Origin: Paraburkholderia caffeinitolerans | Lineage (GTDB): Bacteria; Pseudomonadota; Gammaproteobacteria; Burkholderiales; Burkholderiaceae | Assembly: GCF_902859945.1 (NCBI RefSeq) | Contig: NZ_CADIKL010000010.1 | Location: 155,724 to 219,723, forward strand | Direction of reading: 5' to 3' | DNA length: 64,000 nucleotides | Shown here: positions 45,136 through 54,903 of the stretch, in pieces | Position numbering within the stretch: the stretch's first letter is position 1 | How the letters are laid out: each line of letters starts with the position of its first letter | Translations under genes and position numbers: made by a program | Notes under the pieces: generated by a model | What the model was told of the DNA's origin: nothing | Database searches by the model: none | What the model saw: only the letters and a program-made list of their open reading frames with translations

Positions 45136-46587
45136 TTACATTCTGACTTCCATCTTCCTCAACTCCTCCACAAAATCCAGCGGGGTGAAATCGCGGTTCT
45201 CCCTGAAATAGCGCTTACGCTCTTCGATCACTTTCGCGGCTATCTCGCCGGCCGCCAGTTTGGGCACCCCGGCACTGATTTGCAGGAAATGGCTCAGTTC
45301 CGCTTGATTCGCCGTCATCACATCCAGTTCGTCATGGATGAACAGCGCCTGAATTGTATCCATCTCGCTCGCCTGCGCGCCCAGTTTGACCCGCCCGCGC
45401 TCGCGCAACATTGCGCGAACGTTCGCCCGATTGGTCACAATACCCGGCCCAGGCTGTTCGACCCGCGAACCCTGCGCGTCGAACAGCGCTTTGAATCCCA
45501 TGCCGACTCCAATCGAATGGGCCTGTGCGCCTACGAGCATGATGTCCCGGTCGGTCGTTGCAATGCCCACTGCGGCCCGCCCTTCCAACCCCTCCACCAC
45601 GATCGGCCCAAAGTCGTTGACGGTATACGAGTCGAACAGCGACATCGACGAGGGCATCGACCCGATTGCGCTCACAACCCTGCACACCGGCAAAGCCGTC
45701 GTCGATCTGAATGCGCCGCTTGAAAGGTTGGTGACATTTTTGAAGTGCGTCACTATGCCGGCCTCACGCATGTCGCTGAAATCGTGGAATTGGTCGCGCT
45801 CCTCGAATCCCGCGATATCGCCGGTATAAATAAGGCCGTTTTCGAGCAGCCGTTTCAATGTTTTGCTGTTGCGTCCCCCGGGGTTTGCGTTGCTGAATGC
45901 GAACCCACTATTGGGTCCCACGACATAAGGGATAGCGCCGTAGCCCATGCAGACTTCCGCGGCCCAGAGCGCCGTCGGCCCGTCCCCCGCAACCAGGACC
46001 GCACAGCCGCTTTCAATAGCCAAGCCGGTCGACACAGCCTGCGAGCCCGTGATGTACTCGCCAAACGGACGCTCGAGGCTCGAATACCGCTTTTGGGTCT
46101 GCACGTCCAACAAGCGCTCCTTTCCCGCGCCAAGCGCTGCAATGACCTCCCCTGCGAGAATTTCCACCGAGGTTCCATTGGGCAACTCAACCACCGCGAG
46201 AATTTCGTTGCGGTTGTACTTCTTGAGCATCTTCACCCGCCCGCGGATCTCCACCCCCTCCGATAACTCAAGCGCGGTATGTTTCTGCCACGTCATCGTG
46301 TCCTGGAGGTCTTTGACTTTTGCAAACTTTCCCGTCAGGGATTCTCCTTTCGTGCCTATCAGGTTGAGTGCTTTGGCGCTTTGCCCCAGAAGCAAACCCT
46401 CCATCGTGGTATTCCAATCGAACAGTTGCACGCCGGTCTCGCCCACGATGGTCATCGGCACGTCGACATCGGGGAACTGATCTAGCATGTCCACACTCCC
46501 TTGTCTCGCCATGCGGTAGAACACTTCGTGCGATGTCGGGCCTCTGCCCAGCACAAGTCGCCCTGTTCTAAAGAATTGATTTCTCAT
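45136..46587 (-). CDS. Unrecognised protein with a dinucleotide-binding-like segment
   Basis: I do not recognise this 483-residue protein as a family. A segment around 192-220 (AVLVAGDGPTALWAAEVCMG) resembles the second Rossmann motif of FAD/NAD(P) oxidoreductases. Later stretches VVSAIGSMPSS (about 310) and DIMLVGAQAHSIGVGMG (about 350) sit where such enzymes have their ATG-type and flavin motifs. The N-terminal GxGxxG expected for FAD is absent; the N-terminus instead has MTIVGETGVQLFDW. There is no signal peptide and no cysteine pair. GGGGGA precedes the ATG. The gene and its upstream region look less GC-rich than the neighbours, suggesting transfer. It is a single-gene unit. Confidence 0.8.
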   Translation of the reverse strand: MRNQFFRTGRLVLGRGPTSHEVFYRMARQGSVDMLDQFPDVDVPMTIVGETGVQLFDWNTTMEGLLLGQSAKALNLIGTKGESLTGKFAKVKDLQDTMTWQKHTALELSEGVEIRGRVKMLKKYNRNEILAVVELPNGTSVEILAGEVIAALGAGKERLLDVQTQKRYSSLERPFGEYITGSQAVSTGLAIESGCAVLVAGDGPTALWAAEVCMGYGAIPYVVGPNSGFAFSNANPGGRNSKTLKRLLENGLIYTGDIAGFEERDQFHDFSDMREAGIVTHFKNVTNLSSGAFRSTTALPVCRVVSAIGSMPSSMSLFDSYTVNDFGPIVVEGLEGRAAVGIATTDRDIMLVGAQAHSIGVGMGFKALFDAQGSRVEQPGPGIVTNRANVRAMLRERGRVKLGAQASEMDTIQALFIHDELDVMTANQAELSHFLQISAGVPKLAAGEIAAKVIEERKRYFRENRDFTPLDFVEELRKMEVRM

Positions 46588-46911
46588 CGTTTCCCCCTCG
46601 AAACCGCGAGAGTATGGATTCTTGACTTTTATATCTTCCGCGCCAAGAAATTATATTGATTGCTAACTTTTAACTTGAAGGCATCCGATTATTGCAACAG
46701 CAACGACGCGGGAAGCCATTTATGAAAGCAGAACCCCAAGGCGATAGCAATAGCGTCCGCCGGGTTTCTCGAATAGCTATCTGTTTCGACCTGGCGCAAG
46801 AAAGCCCAGCAGGATCGCATTTTCCCGCTGCACCGCAACATTCCCCCTTCCCTCAAAAACCACCTACTCTTAAATATCGGGCCACTTCCATTTGCCCGTC
46901 CGGACGTTCCG
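46588..46911. other. Gap between the unrecognised gene and nfeD-like gene
   Basis: Divergent intergenic region, AT-rich on the left (a perfect TATAAT on the minus strand near 46655). I see no supported gene; open frames here lack ribosome sites. Confidence 0.45.
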
Positions 46912-48477
46912 ATGCGCGCTCATCGCCCCACCCGGGCGGCGGAGCACGACGCGCCTCCGCCCCATGCTCGCCAGCCACGCCATCCGTTGCCGGCGCGGCT
47001 CGCGCGCGCCGCGCTTTTTGCGGCGCTGCTGGTGGTTTGCGCGGCGGTGGCGGCGCTTAGCGCCATGGCTCAGGCGCAACGCGCTCCGGCGGCGGATCAG
47101 CGCCCGGTCGTCGTGATGACCGTCAACGGCGCGATCGGCCCCGCCAGCGCGGACTTCATCGTCCGCACGCTCGCGCGCGCCGCGCAACAGCACGCACAGC
47201 TCGCGATCCTCCAGCTCGACACGCCTGGCGGACTCGACACCTCGATGCGCCAGATCATCAAGGCGATCCTCAGCTCGCCCGTGCCGGTGGCCGCGTTCGT
47301 CGCGCCCGGCGGCGCGCGCGCCGCGAGCGCGGGCACCTATATCGTCTACGCGAGCCATGTCGCCGCCATGGCGCCCGGCACCAATTTGGGCGCGGCCTCG
47401 CCGGTGCAGATCGGGATCGGCGGCATGGGCGGCGCGCCGAACCCGCCCGGCGCGCCAGGCTCGGCAGGAGGGGCCTCGGGCGGGCAGGCCAATGACAAAG
47501 CCAGCGACAAAACCAGCAACGAAGCCACCGACAACGCCTCCACCGAGGCGCGCAAGGTCATGCACGATGCCGCCGCCTACATTCGCGGCCTCGCGCAACT
47601 GCGCGGGCGCAACGCCGCGTGGGCGGAACGCGCGGTGCGCGAAGCGGTGAGCCTGTCCGCCAGCGAGGCGCTCGACCAGCACGTAATCGATCTCATCGCG
47701 CAAGACCCCGCCGATCTCGCACGCCAGCTCGACGGCCGCGCCATCACCACGGCGGCCGGCACGGTGCGCATCGCGACCGCGCACGCGCCGCTCGTGTACG
47801 TCGTGCCCGACTGGCGCAATCGCTTTCTCTCCATCGTGGCCGATCCGAACGTCGCATTGATCCTGCTGACGATCGGCATCTACGGCCTCTTCTTCGAGTT
47901 TGCGAATCCAGGCTTCGTGCTGCCCGGCGTGGCCGGCGGAATCTGCCTGCTGGTCGGCCTGTTCGCGATGCAGCTTCTGCCCATCAACTACGCGGGGCTC
48001 GGCCTCGTGATGCTGGGGCTCGCGTGCCTGATTGCTGAAGCCTTCCTGCCCACGTTCGGCGTGCTTGGCTTTGGCGGCATCGTCGCGTTTGCCGTGGGCG
48101 CGCTCATGCTGATCAACACCGACGTGCCCGGCTACGGCATTCCACTGCCGCTGATCGCGGGCCTCGCGCTCGGCGGCGCGGCGTTCGTCGCGGCGGTTTC
48201 CAGCGTGGCGCTGCGCGCGCGGCGCCGCCCCGTGGTGAGCGGGTCGGAAGCGATGGTCGGCAGCATCGGCGAGATCATCGACGATGGTTTGTCGCCCGAT
48301 CACGCATGCGCCTCGGGCTGGGCGCGCGTGCATGGCGAACGCTGGCGCGTGACTTGCGCGGTGCCGCTCGCCACGGGCAGCCAGGTGCGCGTGACGGGTC
48401 GCAACGGCCTGCTGTTGAGCGTGGCGCCACTACACGGAGCACCGCTGCACGAGGCAAATCAAGGAGGACATTCATGA
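46912..48477 (+). CDS. NfeD-family membrane-bound serine protease
   Basis: This 521-residue full-length NfeD protein has a signal or anchor segment (about 32-53), a ClpP-like protease domain with nucleophile S139 (ARAASAGTY) and general-base K215 ([13 protein letters not shown]), four or five membrane helices (about 285-410) and a C-terminal OB-fold NfeD domain. Between the Ser and the Lys is a Gly/Pro/Asn-rich insert (about 168-208) that most relatives lack. Archaeal relatives cleave the C-terminus of their stomatin partner. The start is uncertain because no strong ribosome site precedes ATG 46912. It overlaps the slipin gene by 4 bp. Confidence 0.9.
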   Translation: MRAHRPTRAAEHDAPPPHARQPRHPLPARLARAALFAALLVVCAAVAALSAMAQAQRAPAADQRPVVVMTVNGAIGPASADFIVRTLARAAQQHAQLAILQLDTPGGLDTSMRQIIKAILSSPVPVAAFVAPGGARAASAGTYIVYASHVAAMAPGTNLGAASPVQIGIGGMGGAPNPPGAPGSAGGASGGQANDKASDKTSNEATDNASTEARKVMHDAAAYIRGLAQLRGRNAAWAERAVREAVSLSASEALDQHVIDLIAQDPADLARQLDGRAITTAAGTVRIATAHAPLVYVVPDWRNRFLSIVADPNVALILLTIGIYGLFFEFANPGFVLPGVAGGICLLVGLFAMQLLPINYAGLGLVMLGLACLIAEAFLPTFGVLGFGGIVAFAVGALMLINTDVPGYGIPLPLIAGLALGGAAFVAAVSSVALRARRRPVVSGSEAMVGSIGEIIDDGLSPDHACASGWARVHGERWRVTCAVPLATGSQVRVTGRNGLLLSVAPLHGAPLHEANQGGHS

Positions 48478-49247
48478 TCGGCTACACCTTCGGCTTCACG
48501 AGTCTCTTGATCGTTCTGGCCATCCTGCTCGCCGTTTCGGCCATTCGCATCTTCAGGGAGTACGAGCGCGGCGTGGTGTTCATGCTCGGCCGCTTCTGGA
48601 AGGTCAAGGGGCCCGGGCTCGTGCTCATCATTCCCGTCGTGCAACAGGCGGTGCGCATCGATTTACGTACTGTCGTGTTCGACGTGCCCGCGCAGGACGT
48701 GATCACGCGCGACAACGTCTCGGTGAAGGTCAATGCCGTGGTCTACTTCCGCGTGGTCGATCCGGAAAAGGCCGTGATTCAGGTCGCACGCTTTTTCGAG
48801 GCCACCAGCCAGCTCGCGCAAACCACGCTGCGCGCGGTATTAGGCAAGCATGAACTCGACGCGTTGCTTGCGGAGCGCGAGCAATTGAACGCCGATATTC
48901 AAAAGACGCTCGACTCGCAAACCGACGCGTGGGGCATCAAAGTCTCCACGGTCGAAATCAAGCACGTGGACCTCAACGAGACGATGATCCGCGCCATTGC
49001 GCGCCAGGCCGAAGCAGAACGCGAGCGCCGCGCGAAAGTGATTCATGCGGAAGGCGAACTGCAAGCGTCCGAAAAATTGCTGCAAGCCGCGCAGCGGCTC
49101 GCACTGCAGCCGCAGGCCATGCAGTTGCGTTATCTACAGACGCTCACCACCATTGCCGCCGACAAGAACTCGACCATTGTGTTTCCGTTGCCGATCGATT
49201 TGCTCAGCGCGCTGCTAGAGCGATTTAATGCGCCGCGCGAGAATTGA
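48474..49247 (+). CDS. Slipin (stomatin-like SPFH protein)
   Basis: This 257-residue protein has one N-terminal membrane helix (about 6-27), then a canonical stomatin/slipin domain: [61 protein letters not shown], then a coiled coil. AAGGAGG lies seven bases before the ATG, which overlaps the NfeD stop (ATGA). NfeD and slipin genes are classically paired, and the protein is probably a membrane scaffold and substrate of NfeD. Confidence 0.93.
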   Translation: MIGYTFGFTSLLIVLAILLAVSAIRIFREYERGVVFMLGRFWKVKGPGLVLIIPVVQQAVRIDLRTVVFDVPAQDVITRDNVSVKVNAVVYFRVVDPEKAVIQVARFFEATSQLAQTTLRAVLGKHELDALLAEREQLNADIQKTLDSQTDAWGIKVSTVEIKHVDLNETMIRAIARQAEAERERRAKVIHAEGELQASEKLLQAAQRLALQPQAMQLRYLQTLTTIAADKNSTIVFPLPIDLLSALLERFNAPREN

Positions 49248-49262
49248 TTAGCGAACGCGGCC

Positions 49263-50285
49263 CTAGCCCGGCATGATCATCACCTTCGCGGACGCAGTCG
49301 CATCCGCGGCGGTGCGCAACGCCGCGTCGATCTCGTCGAGTGCGAAACGGTGGCTGATCATTGCCGCCGCCTCGGCTGTTCGGGACGCGAGCCAGGCCAC
49401 GGCGTCCGGGAATTCACGCGGATAACACATCGTGCCGATCAGTTCGATTTCCTTCACCTGAAGCAACGTAAAGTCGAACAACATCGGCTCCTTGTACACG
49501 CTGGCCACGGTGATTCTTGCGGTATCCCTCGCGTGCGCGACCGCGTCCTGAAGTACGGACGGCACGCCGGTATTTTCAAAAATCAGTTGGGTGGCGGCTG
49601 CGCGGGTTCCGAAGAACGTCGGGACGCTGCCGTGCACACGTGCGAGCGTTTCCCACACATCGTCGCGCGCGGGATTGATGACGAGATCCGCTCCGAGCGT
49701 CGCCGCAATCGCGAGACGCCGTTCAGACATGTCCGCCACCGCCACGTGCTTGACGCCACGCTGCTTGAGCATGGCGACGATGCCCAGTCCGATCGCCCCC
49801 GCGCCAAGCACGAGCGCTGTCTCGCCTTCGACCGCGCGGGACCGGTTGACCGCATGCAGCGAGACGGCCAGCGGTTCAGCCAGCGCCGCGACGTCCATAG
49901 GCACGTGCGCGGCGACTTCGTGAAGAATCGGCGCGCGGTTGACGTCGCGTACGCGAATGGTGCGCGCAAATGCACCGTCGTCGCTGCCGCAGCCGATCAT
50001 CGCGCCGTTCGCCATCGGATTGACGACGACGCGCATGCCGGGCGCGTACCGCTCGACGCGCGGACCCACTGCGCTGATCACGCCGGAAAACTCGTGCCCC
50101 ATCGCCATCGGTTCGCGATCGGGACGAATCCCGCCGTTGCGATGAAAGCCGAGATCGCTGCCGCAAATGCCGCACGCCGCCACCTCGATCAGCACGTCTT
50201 CGTCGTGCATCGCCGGAAACGGCACCTCGTCGATTCGCATATCGCCGGGACCGTGCAGCCGCGCTTGCCGTATCGTGTTCGCCAT
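49263..50285 (-). CDS. Zinc-type alcohol/polyol dehydrogenase, MDR superfamily
   Basis: This 340-residue medium-chain dehydrogenase has the catalytic zinc region (ACGICGSDLGFH, GHEFSGVI) and Rossmann motif LGAGAIGLGIVAMLKQRG. The structural zinc lobe with four cysteines is missing, as only one cysteine is seen in that region. It resembles the sorbitol, idonate or threonine dehydrogenase branch; the substrate is unknown. AAGG precedes the ATG at 50285, so an upstream-extended frame overlapping the VOC gene is rejected. It is the third gene of an operon with the VOC and ketosteroid-dehydrogenase-like genes. Confidence 0.85.
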   Translation of the reverse strand: MANTIRQARLHGPGDMRIDEVPFPAMHDEDVLIEVAACGICGSDLGFHRNGGIRPDREPMAMGHEFSGVISAVGPRVERYAPGMRVVVNPMANGAMIGCGSDDGAFARTIRVRDVNRAPILHEVAAHVPMDVAALAEPLAVSLHAVNRSRAVEGETALVLGAGAIGLGIVAMLKQRGVKHVAVADMSERRLAIAATLGADLVINPARDDVWETLARVHGSVPTFFGTRAAATQLIFENTGVPSVLQDAVAHARDTARITVASVYKEPMLFDFTLLQVKEIELIGTMCYPREFPDAVAWLASRTAEAAAMISHRFALDEIDAALRTAADATASAKVMIMPG

Positions 50286-50317
50286 CGTTCTACCTTGTAG
50301 TTGAGCGGGACCGCCCG

Positions 50318-50845
50318 TCATGCGACTGCTTCGTAAGTCGTGACCGGATTGCTGCCGTCCCACGCACGCGCCGCCGCGATGCCGCTGCGGATCAGTTCGC
50401 GCATCCCGGCGCCCTCGATCACTTCGTAAAGCACGCCCGGCTCATGGTCGTGCGCGAGGTACGCCACTCGCGTTGCCGGGTTCTCGGCCTCGAACACGAC
50501 CGTCAACCCATTGGAGGTCAGGCGGGCAACGGCAGCATCGATATCGTCGACGACCCACGCAATGTGATGCATGCCAAGCACGGGTCGACCGTCCGCTTGG
50601 CGATAAGGCGACGGGGCGTCGTTCGTCGCCTTGATCAACTCGATCTGCGTATCGCCCTGGTAGCCGAGTGCGACATCCATCGTCACCGTGACCGGCTTGC
50701 CGCGATATCGGCCCTCCAGGCTAACGCCGCGAAACACGGTCCACGGTCCGACGCCGGTATGTGCAACCCAGCGGCTGATGCTCTGGTCCAGATCGTCGAC
50801 GAGATAGCCGATCTGGTCGATGGTGCCGAACGTCTGTGTATTCAT
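50318..50845 (-). CDS. VOC-superfamily (glyoxalase-fold) protein
   Basis: This 175-residue protein has two beta-alpha-beta-beta-beta modules (IDQIGYLVDDLDQSISRW and MHHIAWVVDDIDAAVARL), each supplying part of a metal site, and an ELIK stretch in the first. Members are lyases, epimerases or extradiol dioxygenases. It resembles the methylmalonyl-CoA-epimerase-like and lactoylglutathione-lyase-like groups; the substrate is unknown. It lies 43 bp downstream of the flavin dehydrogenase gene and 32 bp before the alcohol dehydrogenase start. Confidence 0.85.
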   Translation of the reverse strand: MNTQTFGTIDQIGYLVDDLDQSISRWVAHTGVGPWTVFRGVSLEGRYRGKPVTVTMDVALGYQGDTQIELIKATNDAPSPYRQADGRPVLGMHHIAWVVDDIDAAVARLTSNGLTVVFEAENPATRVAYLAHDHEPGVLYEVIEGAGMRELIRSGIAAARAWDGSNPVTTYEAVA

Positions 50846-50888
50846 AAGGCTTCCTCAGTGATATAGACGGGCCGGCTGCTCAGGCCGA

Positions 50889-52634
50889 TCACGCCGTGTC
50901 CTGCAAGCCGACGGTTTCCGTCTCGGCGCAAGCGGCCGCAATGTGATTGGCCGCGACGAAGCCAAACGTCATGGCCGGTCCAATGGTCGATCCGGGTCCC
51001 GGATAGGTCTTGCCCATCACCGCCGCCGACGTGTTGCCGATCGCGTAGAGCCCCTCGATCACGGACTCATCGGGACGCAGCACGCGGGCGTGGGCATCGG
51101 TGCGCAGCCCGCCTTTCGTGCCGATCTCGCCGGGGTCGAGGCGCAACGCATAGAACGGCGCGCGCTCGATCGGCCCGAGACAGGGATTGGGCTTCGACGA
51201 CGAATCGCCGTAATAACGGTCGAAGACGTTGCCCCCTTTTCCGAATTCGGGATCGACGCCGGCGGCGGCATAGCCGTTCATCTGCGCGACGGTGCGCGCA
51301 AGGCCGTCGGCATCGACGCCGATCTTCGCGGCCAATTCGGCCAGCGTTGGCGCGCGATAAATGACGGTGTCGAGCCAGCCGTCCGGAATCTTGCTGTCGG
51401 GCTGCACGCTGCCGGGCAGCAGCACGCCGCACGGGTAACGCTTGCGGTACTCGGCGTCGAAGATCATCCACGCAGGCACGTTCGCCTTCGTCTGGGCATG
51501 GTCTGCGTACATGGCGTGGATCACGTCCGGATAGGGCGCCGATTCATTGACGAAGCGCCGCCCGAGACCGTTGACCATCACGCAGCGCGGCGCCGAGCGC
51601 TCGACGAACAGTCCCCGCTGCTTCTCTTCGCCAGGCACATGCACTGTCGGCACACCCCACACGAAATCCATCAGCGCGACGCCGGCGCCCAGCGCCAGTC
51701 CTGCGCGAATGCCATCGCCCGTGTTGATCGGCGGCGCGGCGCTCCACTCGGCGCGCGTGGGCTTGGGCAGATACTGTTCGCGCATCGCCTGATTCGCTTC
51801 AAAGCCGCCGCATGCGAGCACCACGGCGCGCCTCGCACGAATCCCGAACGGGCGGCCGGCGCGCTCCACCATCAGCCCGTCCACGCGCGCGCCATCGGTA
51901 TGCAGCGAGTGCATCGGCGTGTCGAGCCAAAGTTCGATGCCGCGCTGCGCAAGCGCTGCTCGCAGACTCGCAATAAGCGCATTGCCGAGCGTCAGCCGGC
52001 GGTCGCGCGAGGTTCGCCTGCGCCACGAAAAATCGGTCGCGTAGCGCAGCATCAGGCGTGCGGTGAGCCGCAGCCACCCGCGCTGTTTGGTCAGGATGGT
52101 GTGCGCTTCGATCTGCGTCATCGCAATGCGGCCGCCAATCAGCGTGGCCGGCGACGGTGCCCGCAGTTCGTCGAAATGCGCGCCAAGACGCGAAGCGTCG
52201 AACGCCGCCGGTTCCATCGTCCGATAGCCGGGCTTGCCGCCCTTGCGGTCCGGATAGTAGTCGGGGTAGCGCGGCACCGCATGAAAATGGGTCTGCGCGT
52301 GCTGCGCGAGCCAGGCGACCATTCTCGGACCGTTCTCGAGATACGCATCGATCCGTTGAGGATCGAAATCCTCGCCGACGACATCGCGCAGATACGTAAT
52401 TGCTTCGTCATACGAATCATTTCCACCGAGCCCGGCGATCTGGTCGTTGCACGGAATCCAGATGCCGCCTCCGGACACGGCTGACGTGCCGCCGTACACG
52501 CTGCTCTTCTCCACGATCAGGACCGACAGGCCCTGATCGAACGCGCGCAGCGCCGCCGTCATCGCGCCGGCGCCGGAGCCGACCACCACCACGTCGTACG
52601 TGGCGTCCCAGGCAGGTACGTGTCGATCCGTCAT
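50889..52634 (-). CDS. FAD-dependent 3-ketosteroid delta-1-dehydrogenase-like flavoprotein
   Basis: This 581-residue flavoprotein has an N-terminal FAD motif (VVVGSGAGAMTAALRA, from about residue 15), GGTSAVSGGGIWIP, a second FAD region VVLACGGFEAN, and a C-terminal GLYAIGNTSAAVMGKTYPGPGSTIGPAMTFGF block. This arrangement and length are those of the fumarate-reductase/KstD group that introduces a double bond next to a keto group in steroids or related cyclic ketones. The real substrate is unknown. It is the first gene of a three-gene operon, divergent from a TetR regulator. Confidence 0.87.
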   Translation of the reverse strand: MTDRHVPAWDATYDVVVVGSGAGAMTAALRAFDQGLSVLIVEKSSVYGGTSAVSGGGIWIPCNDQIAGLGGNDSYDEAITYLRDVVGEDFDPQRIDAYLENGPRMVAWLAQHAQTHFHAVPRYPDYYPDRKGGKPGYRTMEPAAFDASRLGAHFDELRAPSPATLIGGRIAMTQIEAHTILTKQRGWLRLTARLMLRYATDFSWRRRTSRDRRLTLGNALIASLRAALAQRGIELWLDTPMHSLHTDGARVDGLMVERAGRPFGIRARRAVVLACGGFEANQAMREQYLPKPTRAEWSAAPPINTGDGIRAGLALGAGVALMDFVWGVPTVHVPGEEKQRGLFVERSAPRCVMVNGLGRRFVNESAPYPDVIHAMYADHAQTKANVPAWMIFDAEYRKRYPCGVLLPGSVQPDSKIPDGWLDTVIYRAPTLAELAAKIGVDADGLARTVAQMNGYAAAGVDPEFGKGGNVFDRYYGDSSSKPNPCLGPIERAPFYALRLDPGEIGTKGGLRTDAHARVLRPDESVIEGLYAIGNTSAAVMGKTYPGPGSTIGPAMTFGFVAANHIAAACAETETVGLQDTA

Positions 52635-52686
52635 TGATTGTCTCCTCCGGTCAGGTGTGGAACGCTGCGGGGTTCCCGTACCTGCT

Positions 52687-52725
52687 ATGTCACATTAATG
52701 TAGATTTGAGACAAATAATGTCACA
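52687..52725. promoter_or_regulatory. Direct repeats in the flavoprotein-tetR divergent region
   Basis: ATGTCACA occurs at 52687-52694 and 52718-52725, 31 bp apart (three helical turns), within an AT-rich stretch between the two divergent genes. They are candidate sites for the adjacent TetR-type repressor. Confidence 0.4.
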
Positions 52726-52814
52726 AATTTAATTTTTGTGCCAACGTGTGCGAAAATCGATGGCAGTGGAATGCGGTCGTTGGGACGGAACGCGCCGCGG
52801 CATGGGGGAGAAAT

Positions 52815-53414
52815 ATGGATCGGCAACTGCGCTGGGGCGACGCCAGCAGAATGGACAGCGTCAATGACGGGCGCAGCGCGATCCTGCGCGCGGCGCTCGA
52901 CGCGATGATCGAGCACGGGATCGACGGCCTGTCGATCGACGACGTCGCGCGTCGCGCCAACATTTCACGGCGGACGCTGTACCGGTATTTCGGCACCAAA
53001 AAAGAGCTGATCCAGGGCGTGATCAGCGTCGAGAACGCCGCGTTCTTCGAGGTCATGCAAAGCCGCCTTGCCGGGTTCGAGCACGACTTCGAGGCCTACT
53101 GCGAGGAATGCGTGTGTTTCGCGGTACGTTACCGGGATCGCCATCACGGCGGCTTTCACCACAACTACCTGGCCACGGGCTTATCGACTGAGGTGTTCGG
53201 CTACATCATCGAGAACATCGCGCCAATGTGGCGGCGTGTGCTCGAGAAACCGTATGGCCACTACGCCGCCGCGCGCGGCCCGCGGGTCCCCGCGCTCGAC
53301 GACGTCATCGCTCTCGTCAGCCGCATTGGACTCGCGTACTGCCTCGTGCCCGTGGACGAGCAGGCCATGCGCGCGCAGATGCGGATTCTCTGGACGTTCA
53401 GTCGCGAAGTTTGA
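52815..53414 (+). CDS. TetR-family transcriptional regulator
   Basis: This 199-residue protein has an N-terminal TetR helix-turn-helix (about 20-65; LSIDDVARRANISRRTLYRYFGTKKELI) and a helical ligand domain. ATG at 52815 has GGGGGAG upstream, while the open frame from 52746 lacks a site. Being divergent from the ketosteroid-dehydrogenase-like operon, it most likely represses it. Confidence 0.88.
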   Translation: MDRQLRWGDASRMDSVNDGRSAILRAALDAMIEHGIDGLSIDDVARRANISRRTLYRYFGTKKELIQGVISVENAAFFEVMQSRLAGFEHDFEAYCEECVCFAVRYRDRHHGGFHHNYLATGLSTEVFGYIIENIAPMWRRVLEKPYGHYAAARGPRVPALDDVIALVSRIGLAYCLVPVDEQAMRAQMRILWTFSREV

Positions 53415-53542
53415 GCACGTCCCAAAGGTGCGCGGTGCAAATGCGCATATTGCTTCGTCATCCCTATCGTTATGATGGAGGTTCATTCCCTGCGTGACCC
53501 GGGAAGCGTGGCAGCACGCTATTCCTCGGAACTAAACACGTC

Positions 53543-54787
53543 ATGAACTCCACCACCGCGCGCAAACGCCCAGGCCTTCGGCAGCGCGTGCCCGGCGCGA
53601 GCGGCACCATCGCCATTGCGCAACTGTTCGGCACCTCGCTGTGGTTCAGCGCGAACAGCACGGCCGCCGACCTGATGCGCGTCTGGCACGCCACGGCTGC
53701 GGACATCGGCTGGCTCACCAGCGCCGTGCAGATGGGCTTCATTCTCGGCACGCTCTATATCTCGTCGAGCGGCATGGCGGACCGCTACGCCGCAAGCCGG
53801 ATTTTCGTGTTGAGCGCAGTGGCGGGCGCGCTCTTCAACCTGGGTTTCGCGTGGCTCGCGAGTGGCCTCGTCAGCGGCGCCGTGCTGCGCTTTTGCGTGG
53901 GCGTGTGTCTAGCCGGCATCTATCCGATGGGGATGAAGCTGATCGTCGGCTGGGCGCCCGAGCGAACCGGTCAGGCGCTCGCGCAACTCGTCGCCATGCT
54001 CACGCTCGGCACCGCGCTGCCGCACGCGATGCGTCTCGTTGGCATGGGCTTTCCGTGGCAACTCGTGATTACCGCCTCGTCGGTGCTCGCGCTGCTTGGG
54101 GCGGTGCTCGTCGGCGCACTCGGCGACGGGCCGCACGCTCGCACGGCACGCTCTCCGGCCGGCGGCGCACAGGCAACGGCAAGCACTTGGGCGACATTCC
54201 GCATTCGCGCATTTCGCGCGGCGGCCTTCGGCTACTTCGGCCATATGTGGGAGCTCTACGCGTTCTGGACCACGGTGCCGCTGCTGATCTCGCGCACCGC
54301 GCTCCTGAGTGCTTTTCCGCGCATGGGCGTGTCGGGTCTTGCGTTCTGCTTCATCGGCGTGGGCGCGCTCGGTTCGCTGATCGGCGGTGCGTTGTCGCAA
54401 CGCATCGGCAGCGCCAGGGTCGCGTTGGGCGCGCTCGCAATGTCGGGTCTGTGCGCACTGACCTTCTCCATCGCGTGGCGGCAGCTTTCGCCCCCGGCGC
54501 TCGCGGTGTTGCTGCTGCTGTGGGGCGCGTCCGTGATCGCCGACTCGCCGCAATTCTCGGCGCTCACGGCAAAAGCGTGCCCTCCCGGCGGCGTAGGGGG
54601 CGCGCTGGCCATCCAGAACTCCATCGGCTTTGCGATCACGGTGGTCTCGATCGCCGCCACCACCGCGCTATTCGGCTATATCGGCGTGGATGCAACCTGG
54701 CTGCTCGTGCCGGGTCCGCTACTGGGCCTGACCGGCTATGCCGCGACGATGCGCGGCGCCGCCGCCAGCGGGCTGCCGAAAACATAG
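53543..54787 (+). CDS. MFS transporter
   Basis: This 414-residue protein has 12 predicted membrane helices, a charged N-terminal tail and the loop GMADRYAASRIF between helices 2 and 3 where the family motif lies. The start IAIAQLFGTSLWFSANSTA and the segment FRAAAFGYFGHMWELYAFW are those of a group of uncharacterised beta-proteobacterial transporters; I cannot assign a substrate. The end of the gene overlaps a relic of an amino-acid permease on the other strand. Confidence 0.83.
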   Translation: MNSTTARKRPGLRQRVPGASGTIAIAQLFGTSLWFSANSTAADLMRVWHATAADIGWLTSAVQMGFILGTLYISSSGMADRYAASRIFVLSAVAGALFNLGFAWLASGLVSGAVLRFCVGVCLAGIYPMGMKLIVGWAPERTGQALAQLVAMLTLGTALPHAMRLVGMGFPWQLVITASSVLALLGAVLVGALGDGPHARTARSPAGGAQATASTWATFRIRAFRAAAFGYFGHMWELYAFWTTVPLLISRTALLSAFPRMGVSGLAFCFIGVGALGSLIGGALSQRIGSARVALGALAMSGLCALTFSIAWRQLSPPALAVLLLLWGASVIADSPQFSALTAKACPPGGVGGALAIQNSIGFAITVVSIAATTALFGYIGVDATWLLVPGPLLGLTGYAATMRGAAASGLPKT

Positions 54788-54903
54788 GCCAGCACTGTAG
54801 CGGGGCCGGCTTGCGCAATCGTGTGTCCAGATCCCGCCAATAGACCGGCGCCGATGCTTCCGCCAATCGAGCGCATCACCCCATGCCGCTGTTTCCGCTC
54901 GAT
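54772..54903 (-). pseudogene. Remnant of an APC-family amino-acid permease N-terminus
   Basis: On the minus strand the codons read KQRHGVMRSIGG, SIGAGLLAGSGHTIAQAG and PATVLAYVFGS, which is the start of helix 1 of APC permeases (family pattern KQRHxxMIAxGGxIGAGLFxGSG). Only about 45 residues survive. The remainder is replaced by the end of the MFS gene. I see no intact permease nearby, so this is a gene relic left by a rearrangement. Confidence 0.65.

Noticed and set aside
46692..47060. Plus-strand 122-codon open frame overlapping the start of the NfeD gene
   Set aside because: It overlaps the NfeD signal segment in another frame, is low-complexity Pro/Ser/Arg-rich, and has no ribosome site.
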